From G963677485 sp964519405 (lineage in GTDB: Bacteria; Armatimonadota; HRBIN16): a stretch of 7,523 nt of DNA. The first letter of the stretch is position 1, and every line of letters starts with the position of its first letter. Shown piece after piece: positions 1 to 5,512 of the stretch. The position numbers and the translations under genes are program-made. The notes under the pieces are model-generated. The model searched no databases. It saw nothing but the letters and a program-made list of their open reading frames with translations, and was not told the DNA's origin. The stretch spans positions 1 to 7,523 of the forward strand of contig CAZFLA010000165.1 in assembly GCA_964519405.1 (NCBI GenBank). Reading direction: 5' to 3'.

Positions 1-309
1 TTCATGAAAGGTCACACCGATGCAGATGACTACCAAACCCAAACCACCGTATACCAAAGCACAAGCCGCTTGATGGTCTGCAGTACAGAGCTGCTGGTTG
101 CCGAAGGTCGAATATGCCAGGTAAAGAACTCCATTGATGCTGGTGAAACGCTGGAGCTGTGCACTCCAGATGGCCAAATGCGCCCATATGTGCTGCCGAA
201 ACCGCTGCGCACCGTGCAGGGCCAATCCATAATCAAGGCCAACAACCAAAACACAATTGTGCTTGATGCCGATATCCCCGCGTTCTCCATATTGCGCCGC
301 GTGTCATAA
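1..309 (+). CDS. C-terminal end of a U32-family peptidase-like protein (5' partial)
   Basis: The frame is open from base 1 (TTC, then an internal ATG at 4) to the TAA at 307-309, giving 102 residues. The ATG at 4 is probably not the real start, because the visible sequence resembles the end of a longer family. The stretch AEGRICQVKNSIDAGETLELCTPDG at about residues 35-59, and the ending IPAFSILRRVS, match the beta-barrel C-terminal domain of U32 proteins (pattern: G-x-V-x-N-x-F-x-x-G-D-x-x-E-x-x-T-P-x-G, final LRR). U32 proteins are annotated as collagenase-like peptidases, but several characterised members (TrhP/YegQ, RlhA) act in tRNA or rRNA hydroxylation. The catalytic part is outside the window, so activity cannot be judged. 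The next gene starts 28 bases downstream on the same strand, which suggests co-transcription. An unrelated beta-barrel domain is the main alternative. Confidence 0.6.
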   Translation, partial: FMKGHTDADDYQTQTTVYQSTSRLMVCSTELLVAEGRICQVKNSIDAGETLELCTPDGQMRPYVLPKPLRTVQGQSIIKANNQNTIVLDADIPAFSILRRVS

Positions 310-325
310 TATCAACCTAATGCCC

Positions 326-330
326 GAGGA
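326..330 (+). promoter_or_regulatory. Shine-Dalgarno of the glycosidase-like gene
   Basis: GAGGA lies 7 bases before the ATG at 338, within the 28-base gap after the upstream stop codon. It supports 338 as the start. The gap is too short to hold an obvious separate promoter, which favours read-through from the U32-like gene. Confidence 0.6.
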
Positions 331-337
331 CTGATCT

Positions 338-2485
338 ATGAAACAAGCAGATCCGCATAAGCCGTATTCGCTGTCTCAGCCAAATGCCGAGGAGTATCTC
401 AACAAGTTTTGGCAGATATACGGCCTCAGTGAAGGGGTCGATGGCATGAATGGCTGGGACGATGGGCCGCTTCATCCCTCTGTGTTCTGGTATGAATGGA
501 ATATGCTGAAGCTGGCCTGGAATGGTTACAGCGCGAAGGCACAAAAATGGCAGCGGGATCTGTTTTTATCGCAGAAGGTTAATGGCATCAATGCAGCCGA
601 TAAACAGGCTAACGGCTATCTATGGCCGGAACCATCGAATCCGCGTTGGTTTGGCATTCAATACCATTTTGATCACCTGCCGAGATACATAATTGGGGCT
701 TATCTCTATTATGTATGGAGCGGTGACCGTGAATTCCTGAATAGTATCATGCCGAAACTGCAGGCTGTGATGGGCTACATGTGGGACACCATGAAGCTCA
801 GCGACGGAATCGCCATATGTCCTGGAAATAATACGGGCCTGCCCAACACGGGTGAAGTGACTACATATATGGACTGCATCCGCTCGGGATACATGGATGG
901 CTGGACGAATTCCGCGGCGTATACCGCTTTGCAGTGCATGGCCGAGTTGGAAGAGACATGCGGACATGCCGAGTATGCTAAAAGATACGCTGATGGCTTG
1001 AAGCTGATGAAGGGCCAGTTTGACAAGCAGTTGTGGAATGAAAGAACCAGGCGATACGCCGGTTGGCGCGACATCAAACGCACACTTCATGACTGCGGCT
1101 ACACCTACATCAATGTGGAAGCTTTGGCTCGCGGTTTAGGTGATGCTGAAAAGGCGCTGCAGATATTCAACTGGCTGGATACCGGCAAAGCGCAGCCTGT
1201 GGTGAAGGGCGGTCACATCGGCAGCAAAGACATCTATCAGCTTGTGGTGGCTCCGCGATCAAACACAATACGCATACCCAATGACGAATGGGATACTTTC
1301 TCGCATGTCAACAGAAATACACAAGGCGATGCTTACCAGTATGCGTATGGCGGCTTAGTGGAAGATGGCGGCACAATGTTATGGGTTAACTATTATGACG
1401 TGATGGCCCGGCTTCGCTGGCAGGATGCCGACCGTGCATATGTGAAGTTAACTGATATGTTGTATCGGTGTGCGAACGATAGCCGATTTTTAAGTTATGG
1501 CAGAAAAGGAAGCACAAATTGGCGTAGTTACAACGACTTCGCAGAGCACTTTTTGGCACTAGGTACCAACTACGACTTCCCCGAATCGGGGCTGGCAGCC
1601 ATGTCGATGCTGTATGGTTTTATGGGTGTTGCTGCTAAAGCATCAGGTTTATATGTGACACCAAACCTGCCGAGTAATCTGCTGTCGGCATCATGCTCCG
1701 GTATCCGGTATCGAGGCAAGGATTACTCGCTGGAAGTGCGGCGAGGGACATCCGTTTCGTGCCAAACACAAAGAGATACCGCAGATATCATCAGCCCAGA
1801 TCATCCGTTATCACAACATATCCAGGTCACCAATTCTTTCGATATGGTTGGTGTATTTACCGGTAATTTCGCCACAAAAGGCGCAGTATATCGGTTTAGT
1901 CTGCATGATATATCGTCAAATAACCCAGTGGCCATTTCCAGCATGGAAATGCGCTGTGATCCTGACAACACATGGCAGTATCTGCCTGTTGACAGGTGTA
2001 AACCGGGACGTTACCGCATCGTTCTGGAGCATATCAGCGGTCAGGTCGCGTGGCATAAACACTCAAAGATGGGTTATGTGTGGAGTGCTGCCGCTGCAGA
2101 TTACCGAGTGGTGCAATCGGCGATCAAAATGCGCCGGGGGAACAGCGGCTTTGAAACCAAGTTTTCCACCGATCAGTCCTATGGCCGCATAGCAATCGGC
2201 ATGGCTGCAACTGTGCCCGCTGAGCTGACATTAAGCCTCCGACGGAAAATGGGGCGGATGTGGTGCTTAGTGATGGAAACGAATGTGAATGTCACGCCTG
2301 AAATGAAGTCGCTTGTTGTTGATATAGCCGACCAACCGGCTGGTGATTACTGGCTGCAGATAAAGTCGAAGCAAGCTGCGCTTCGCTCTGCATCGGCAAA
2401 GCTCCAACAACTTCAATACCATGTGTGCATCAATGCAGAGTCCGAAAAGCTTACTGCGGCTGGTTCAACGCTGCGTATTGCTTAG
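338..2485 (+). CDS. Predicted six-hairpin (alpha/alpha)6-barrel glycoside hydrolase-like protein
   Basis: This 715-residue protein probably hydrolyses an oligosaccharide or glycoside in the cytoplasm, because no signal peptide or membrane segment is visible. Residues 1 to about 440 are rich in aromatic helices typical of six-hairpin glycosidases (GH63/GH65/GH78-like folds). They include WDDGPLHP at 40-47, a GNNTGLPNTGE loop at 163-173, a YMDGWTNSAAYTAL helix from 185, and YGGLVEDGG at 337-345 followed by a WVNYYDVMARL helix. Acidic residues worth considering as catalytic are D41/D42, D187, E342 and D343; this is a guess from motif placement. VTPNLPSN near 440 followed by SGIRYRGKDYSLEV at 454-467 resembles the closing C-terminal beta segment of GH65/GH78-like enzymes. 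Residues about 495-715 appear beta-rich, perhaps one or two carbohydrate-binding or Ig-like domains. The protein starts directly in the barrel, without the N-terminal beta-sandwich common in this clan. Exact GH family and substrate cannot be assigned by eye. Confidence 0.65.
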   Translation: MKQADPHKPYSLSQPNAEEYLNKFWQIYGLSEGVDGMNGWDDGPLHPSVFWYEWNMLKLAWNGYSAKAQKWQRDLFLSQKVNGINAADKQANGYLWPEPSNPRWFGIQYHFDHLPRYIIGAYLYYVWSGDREFLNSIMPKLQAVMGYMWDTMKLSDGIAICPGNNTGLPNTGEVTTYMDCIRSGYMDGWTNSAAYTALQCMAELEETCGHAEYAKRYADGLKLMKGQFDKQLWNERTRRYAGWRDIKRTLHDCGYTYINVEALARGLGDAEKALQIFNWLDTGKAQPVVKGGHIGSKDIYQLVVAPRSNTIRIPNDEWDTFSHVNRNTQGDAYQYAYGGLVEDGGTMLWVNYYDVMARLRWQDADRAYVKLTDMLYRCANDSRFLSYGRKGSTNWRSYNDFAEHFLALGTNYDFPESGLAAMSMLYGFMGVAAKASGLYVTPNLPSNLLSASCSGIRYRGKDYSLEVRRGTSVSCQTQRDTADIISPDHPLSQHIQVTNSFDMVGVFTGNFATKGAVYRFSLHDISSNNPVAISSMEMRCDPDNTWQYLPVDRCKPGRYRIVLEHISGQVAWHKHSKMGYVWSAAAADYRVVQSAIKMRRGNSGFETKFSTDQSYGRIAIGMAATVPAELTLSLRRKMGRMWCLVMETNVNVTPEMKSLVVDIADQPAGDYWLQIKSKQAALRSASAKLQQLQYHVCINAESEKLTAAGSTLRIA

Positions 2486-2499
2486 CTGATACATGATGC

Positions 2500-2534
2500 A
2501 AAAAAAGCTCAGGAACAAAAGAGCTCCTGAGCTT
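2500..2534 (-). terminator. Intrinsic terminator of prepilin-like gene A
   Basis: A perfect 10-bp stem (AAGCTCAGGA at 2505-2514 with TCCTGAGCTT at 2525-2534) encloses a 10-base loop. Read on the minus strand it is followed by a run of seven T (A-run at 2500-2506). It starts 22 bases after the stop codon of gene A. On the plus strand there is no T-run after the stem, so it should not act as a canonical terminator for the converging hydrolase gene, although the hairpin may still protect that mRNA end. Confidence 0.85.
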
Positions 2535-2556
2535 AGTGAGACCGATCGGTGAAATA

Positions 2557-3372
2557 CTAGCGAACAACGCTTCCTGCAGGTGCGCCAGCAGATGGCCAAC
2601 CTGATGCAGGGGTGGTTTTCCACTTAGAACCATACTTCACTAGCTTAGCATGACCGTCGAGGTATGCGCAGTTGAAGCCGTTCTTGTGGTTGCACATTGA
2701 TTGGCGTCCGGTGTAAGGCTGGTTGCTGTCGTTGCGAGCGTCTGGACCATCGTAACCGAATACACCCTGTTCGGTGAAGAAGTAGCGCTCGGAAACCCAG
2801 TTGCTTCCTTCACCTAACTGGTCGCTGTTTAGGTCATGGAATTCAGGGGTGTCTACACTACCGTAGTTAACCTGAGGGTAACCTGTTCCAGGAATGTTAT
2901 AAACCCAAGCAGGGAACCAAGAGTATGTCTGCTTGCCAAGGTCCATGTTCTCTGTACTGGCCTTAATACTGGCAGCTGGGCAGTAGAAGATGGTTCTCGT
3001 TTTGATATAAGGCTTTACTTGGATGTTCATTAAGAAGCGATAGAAGCGGTAGCCATAGCAACCCCAGTCAGCATTACCGGCTTCTGTGTAGTTCTTGTCG
3101 ACTTCCCAGTTTCGGGGGAAGGTTAGAGGACCGTCGATTTTTCCATCGTTGTCAAGGTCGCCGCCCGTATAACAGCCATTCGGGAAGTCGCCGTCGAAAT
3201 CGTCGGCATACATCTTAAAGCCGAGGGCGATCTGCTTCATGTTACTCAAGCAGCTTGTCTCTTTAGCTTTTTCACGAGCTTGAGCAAACACAGGGAACAG
3301 GATTGCTGCAAGTATTGCGATGATTGCAATTACAACCAGCAACTCAATGAGGGTAAATCCGTTGCGTTTCAT
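2557..3372 (-). CDS. DUF1559-type prepilin-like protein, paralogue A
   Basis: A 271-residue pseudopilin-like secreted or surface protein. The type III (prepilin) signal is MKRNG|FTLIE, with predicted cleavage after G5 and the conserved Glu at mature position 5. A hydrophobic helix to about residue 29 follows, then FAQAREKAKETSCLSNMKQ. The rest is a globular domain with a DxDxDGxxD loop at 72-80 and a C-terminal H-X9-DG motif (H229, D239-G240) typical of DUF1559/PulG-like proteins. Six cysteines (41, 67, 105, 131, 227, 235) are shared with paralogues B and C. The start at 3372 gives the short leader expected of prepilins, a 7-base Shine-Dalgarno spacing, and exactly the length of B and C; the ATG one codon earlier (3375) is possible. 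By hand count A differs from B at about 25 of 271 residues. The stop is TAG, whereas B and C use TAA. Role in the cell is unknown; surface attachment or polymer capture is inference. Confidence 0.92.
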   Translation of the reverse strand: MKRNGFTLIELLVVIAIIAILAAILFPVFAQAREKAKETSCLSNMKQIALGFKMYADDFDGDFPNGCYTGGDLDNDGKIDGPLTFPRNWEVDKNYTEAGNADWGCYGYRFYRFLMNIQVKPYIKTRTIFYCPAASIKASTENMDLGKQTYSWFPAWVYNIPGTGYPQVNYGSVDTPEFHDLNSDQLGEGSNWVSERYFFTEQGVFGYDGPDARNDSNQPYTGRQSMCNHKNGFNCAYLDGHAKLVKYGSKWKTTPASGWPSAGAPAGSVVR

Positions 3373-3379
3373 CATGCAT

Positions 3380-3384
3380 CTCCC
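3380..3384 (-). promoter_or_regulatory. Shine-Dalgarno of gene A
   Basis: GGGAG on the minus strand lies 7 bases before the ATG at 3372 and only 4 bases before the alternative ATG at 3375. Paralogues B and C also have a 7-base spacing, which favours 3372. Confidence 0.6.
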
Positions 3385-3432
3385 ATAGGAACTTGGATCG
3401 TAGACAGCCTCCGCAACACTAAAAGGGTTTAG

Positions 3433-3450
3433 GTGATGTTGCGTGGGTGC
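3433..3450 (-). promoter_or_regulatory. Leader block of gene A (weak copy)
   Basis: The plus-strand pattern TGATGTT, then G-TGG-TGC, recurs at the equivalent place in the leaders of genes B and C. It falls just downstream of the candidate -10 box, so it would sit near the 5' end of the mRNA. This copy is the most diverged of the three and needs a small gap to align. Confidence 0.35.
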
Positions 3451-3459
3451 TGATTTCTC

Positions 3460-3465
3460 AATATA
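3460..3465 (-). promoter_or_regulatory. Candidate -10 box of gene A
   Basis: TATATT preceded by GG on the minus strand, about 88 bases before the ATG. Genes B and C have GGTATAAA and GGTAACAT at nearly the same distance. No good -35 hexamer is seen 16-18 bases upstream, which would fit an activator-dependent promoter. It overlaps a 6-3-6 palindrome (ATATAC-CGC-GTATAT, 3461-3475). Confidence 0.4.
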
Positions 3466-3499
3466 CCGCGTATATGTGGTAAATACACTGGAATTGTAC

Positions 3500-3515
3500 C
3501 AGGTAAAAATGCCTA
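3500..3515. promoter_or_regulatory. Candidate operator of gene A
   Basis: CAGGTAAAAATGCCTA is a degenerate form of the CTGGTA-N4-TACCAG inverted repeat found upstream of B and C. Its centre is 45 bases from the centre of the -10-like box (44 in B and C). An overlapping CTGG-N7-CCAG at 3488-3502 could be part of a double site. Alone it would be unconvincing; the shared position is the main support. Confidence 0.4.
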
Positions 3516-3717
3516 TTTCCAGCAAAATACCTGAGAAACCTATGGATAGCTGTTGATTTAGCGCATAATACCGAAGATAACAGATGTTTTATTGACTGCG
3601 GAAGATGTGAAAATCCATGAACTACTCGTTAATAAAGCTACTTTCGTCATCGGCTGGCTAGGTGCGTTTGGGCTGGTTTACAAAAGAAGCTCTTTACTTT
3701 TCCAATTCATTCAGACG

Positions 3718-3755
3718 TTGGAAGCTCCGGAATGGTTCCATTCCAGAGTTTCCAA
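3718..3755 (-). other. Hairpin downstream of gene B
   Basis: Arms at 3718-3735 and 3738-3755 pair over 18 positions with one G-U pair and one mismatch, around a 2-base centre. On the minus strand the hairpin begins 15 bases after the stop codon of gene B. No T-run follows on either strand, so it is not a standard intrinsic terminator. It could be an mRNA-stabilising 3' hairpin or a factor-assisted terminator. Confidence 0.5.
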
Positions 3756-3769
3756 CAAAGGATCGCAGC

Positions 3770-4297
3770 TTAGCGAACGACGCTTCCTGCAGGTGCGCCA
3801 GCTGCTGGCCAACCTGATGCAGGGGTTGTTTTCCACTTGCCACCAAACTTAACGAGCTTAGCATGACCGTCGAGGTATGCGCAGTTGAAGCCGTTCTTGT
3901 GGTTGCAGTTGGAAAGTCGTCCAGTGTAAGGATTGTTGCTGTCGTTGCGAGCATCTGGGCCATCCCATCCGAATACACCGTATTCGGTGAAGAAGTAGCG
4001 CTCGGAAACCCAGTTGCTGCCTTCGCCCAATTGATCGTTGTTCAAGTCGTGGAACTCCACAGCGGTTGTGGATCCATAGTTGACCTGTGGATAACCTGTT
4101 CCAGGAATGTTGTATACCCATGCTGGGAACCAAGAATATGTTTGTTTGCCAAGGTCCATGTTAGCCGGTGTGGCTTTAATGCCTGCAGCTGGGCAGTAGA
4201 AGATGGTTCTGGTTTTGATGTAAGGCTTAACTTGAATGTTCATAAGGAATCGATAGAAGCGATAGCCATAGCATCCCCAGTCGGAGTTGTCAGCTTC
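3770..4297. repeat. 528-bp exact repeat, copy 1 (3' part of gene B)
   Basis: Read base by base, this stretch appears identical to 4985-5512. It begins exactly at the stop codon and ends inside codon 97 of gene B. Beyond 4297 the paralogues differ at about 11% of coding positions, and before 3770 there is no similarity. The sharp edges suggest a recent gene-conversion tract. Confidence 0.9.
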
Positions 4298-4585
4298 AGT
4301 ACTGTCCTTATTAACTTCCCAGTTGCGGGGGAAGTAAAGAGGACCGTCGATTTTTCCATCGTTGTCAAGGTCGCCACCGGTGTAACAGCCGTTCGGGAAG
4401 TCACCGTCGTAGTCGTCGGCGTACATTTTGAAACCAAGGGCGAGCTGCTTCATGTTGCTTAAGCAGCTGGTTTCTTTTGCTTTTTCACGGGCTTGTGCAA
4501 ATACAGGGAACAAGATAGCTGCTAAAATCGCAATAATGGCGATAACCACAAGCAACTCAATTAAAGTAAAGCCGTTTCGTTTCAT
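3770..4585 (-). CDS. DUF1559-type prepilin-like protein, paralogue B
   Basis: A 271-residue pseudopilin-like protein with the same plan as A: prepilin signal MKRNG|FTLIE, N-terminal helix to about residue 29, DLDNDGKID loop at 72-80, H-X9-DG with H229 and D239-G240, and six cysteines. It differs from paralogue C at only five residues (48, 75, 84, 95, 96), and residues 97-271 are identical. An upstream in-frame ATG at 4630 would add 15 residues before the signal, but the AAGGAG 7 bases before 4585, the prepilin leader length and the agreement with A and C all favour 4585. Low spacing similarity to any operon partner and its own promoter-like region suggest it is transcribed alone or by partial read-through from C. 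It probably stays anchored in the inner membrane or joins a pseudopilus after cleavage by a PilD-type peptidase; no such peptidase gene is in the window. Confidence 0.93.
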   Translation of the reverse strand: MKRNGFTLIELLVVIAIIAILAAILFPVFAQAREKAKETSCLSNMKQLALGFKMYADDYDGDFPNGCYTGGDLDNDGKIDGPLYFPRNWEVNKDSTEADNSDWGCYGYRFYRFLMNIQVKPYIKTRTIFYCPAAGIKATPANMDLGKQTYSWFPAWVYNIPGTGYPQVNYGSTTAVEFHDLNNDQLGEGSNWVSERYFFTEYGVFGWDGPDARNDSNNPYTGRLSNCNHKNGFNCAYLDGHAKLVKFGGKWKTTPASGWPAAGAPAGSVVR

Positions 4586-4592
4586 CGAGCAT

Positions 4593-4598
4593 CTCCTT
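4593..4598 (-). promoter_or_regulatory. Shine-Dalgarno of gene B
   Basis: AAGGAG lies 7 bases before the ATG at 4585. The 13 bases between the ATG and the upstream end of this site are identical in gene C. It decides the start against the earlier ATG at 4630. Confidence 0.8.
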
Positions 4599-4635
4599 GA
4601 ATTAAAGTGGCAATGTCTCCACGTAAACATAAAGG

Positions 4636-4655
4636 AAGTATGATGTTTTGGTGGT
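4636..4655 (-). promoter_or_regulatory. Conserved leader block of gene B
   Basis: The plus-strand sequence AAGTATGATGTTTTGGTGGT matches 5853-5872 upstream of gene C at 19 of 20 positions, though most of the surrounding leader has diverged. It lies 51 bases before the ATG and directly after the position expected for the transcription start. It may be an RNA element or a site for a second regulator. Confidence 0.55.
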
Positions 4656-4666
4656 GCCTATCTGTA

Positions 4667-4672
4667 TTTATA
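4667..4672 (-). promoter_or_regulatory. Candidate -10 box of gene B
   Basis: TATAAA preceded by GGGG on the minus strand, about 82 bases before the ATG. It is the best -10 match of the three paralogues. The hexamer 17 bases upstream (AGTACA) matches TTGACA at only three positions, so activation by the adjacent upstream operator is plausible. Confidence 0.45.
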
Positions 4673-4705
4673 CCCCGACAACATGAAAATGTACTATCAA
4701 AATAC

Positions 4706-4721
4706 CTGGTAAAAATACCAG
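4706..4721. promoter_or_regulatory. Candidate operator of gene B, perfect inverted repeat
   Basis: CTGGTA-AAAA-TACCAG is a perfect 6-4-6 inverted repeat, centred 44 bases upstream of the -10-like box and 121 bases before the ATG by its near edge. The TGGT/ACCA half-sites resemble GntR-family operators, but no regulator gene is in the window, so the binding protein is unknown. A related TGGT-GA-ACCA palindrome lies at 4747-4756. Confidence 0.55.
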
Positions 4722-4930
4722 TTTTCAAATAAACAGACATAACTACTGGTGAACCATTTGAAAATGGCCCCGTAATTTTGCCGATTATTTGATTTTATTG
4801 TGATAGTTGAATTTTAGGTTAACTTTGATTATCTGCTTTATTGTGCTATCGGTAGCTCGGAAATGTTGTCATTACATCTTCAAACATGTCTTACTTTTAA
4901 CAATCAGATACAAACCGTGCTGTGATCGGA

Positions 4931-4960
4931 AGGCTCCGAAAGGGGTTCCCATCGGAGCCT
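4931..4960 (-). other. Hairpin downstream of gene C
   Basis: A perfect 9-bp GC-rich stem (AGGCTCCGA at 4931-4939 with TCGGAGCCT at 4952-4960) encloses a 12-base loop. It starts 24 bases after the stop codon of gene C. No T-run follows on the minus strand, so termination would not be by the standard intrinsic mechanism. Its sequence is unrelated to the hairpin behind gene B, although the adjoining coding sequences are identical. Confidence 0.55.
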
Positions 4961-4984
4961 CAAGGTTACGTCAGATATCCGCTA

Positions 4985-5512
4985 TTAGCGAACGACGCTT
5001 CCTGCAGGTGCGCCAGCTGCTGGCCAACCTGATGCAGGGGTTGTTTTCCACTTGCCACCAAACTTAACGAGCTTAGCATGACCGTCGAGGTATGCGCAGT
5101 TGAAGCCGTTCTTGTGGTTGCAGTTGGAAAGTCGTCCAGTGTAAGGATTGTTGCTGTCGTTGCGAGCATCTGGGCCATCCCATCCGAATACACCGTATTC
5201 GGTGAAGAAGTAGCGCTCGGAAACCCAGTTGCTGCCTTCGCCCAATTGATCGTTGTTCAAGTCGTGGAACTCCACAGCGGTTGTGGATCCATAGTTGACC
5301 TGTGGATAACCTGTTCCAGGAATGTTGTATACCCATGCTGGGAACCAAGAATATGTTTGTTTGCCAAGGTCCATGTTAGCCGGTGTGGCTTTAATGCCTG
5401 CAGCTGGGCAGTAGAAGATGGTTCTGGTTTTGATGTAAGGCTTAACTTGAATGTTCATAAGGAATCGATAGAAGCGATAGCCATAGCATCCCCAGTCGGA
5501 GTTGTCAGCTTC
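4985..5512. repeat. 528-bp exact repeat, copy 2 (3' part of gene C)
   Basis: This appears identical to 3770-4297, at an offset of 1215 bases. It runs from the stop codon into codon 97 of gene C. The flanks on both sides differ clearly between the copies. Confidence 0.9.

Larger units (their letters stand above)
3373..3769. other. Intergenic region between prepilin-like genes A and B (397 bases)
   Basis: The half next to gene A carries the Shine-Dalgarno, leader block, -10-like box and operator-like repeat listed separately. The half next to gene B holds the hairpin at 3718-3755. I see no convincing gene between about 3536 and 3717: the open frames there have no plausible ribosome binding site and run into the antisense of gene B. 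The region is AT-richer than its neighbours. Confidence 0.6.
4586..4984. other. Intergenic region between prepilin-like genes B and C (399 bases)
   Basis: It contains, from gene B outward, the Shine-Dalgarno, leader block, -10-like box and inverted repeat listed separately. A short 6-2-6 palindrome (CCATTT-GA-AAATGG, 4754-4767) follows, and then an AT-rich stretch from about 4770 to 4920 in which I see nothing definite. The 3' hairpin of gene C (4931-4960) lies at the far end. No gene is supported. Confidence 0.6.

Noticed and set aside
620..1090. 156-codon minus-strand open frame inside the glycosidase-like gene
   Set aside because: It is antisense to a convincing coding region, with no plausible ribosome binding site and no recognisable protein motif.
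2500..2534. Bidirectional terminator serving also the plus-strand glycosidase-like gene
   Set aside because: The T-run follows the stem only on the minus strand; on the plus strand the stem is followed by AGTGAGACCG.
2557..3525. Longer, 322-residue version of prepilin-like gene A starting at 3525
   Set aside because: The extra 51 residues would precede a prepilin signal that normally follows a very short leader, they overlap the candidate promoter, and the good Shine-Dalgarno and the length of B and C support 3372.
3592..3852. Small plus-strand open frame in the A-B gap
   Set aside because: It runs across the gene B hairpin and into the antisense of gene B, with no Shine-Dalgarno. The similar frame at 4807-5067 shares only the part antisense to the duplicated coding DNA.
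3863..4462. 199-codon plus-strand open frame opposite gene B (and its twin at 5078-5677 opposite gene C)
   Set aside because: It lies entirely inside a well-supported coding gene on the other strand. Its similarity between copies follows from the duplicated DNA, and its protein shows no recognisable domain.
3770..4630. Longer, 286-residue version of prepilin-like gene B starting at 4630
   Set aside because: AAGGAG is placed 7 bases before 4585, and the extension would break the conserved start shared with A and C.
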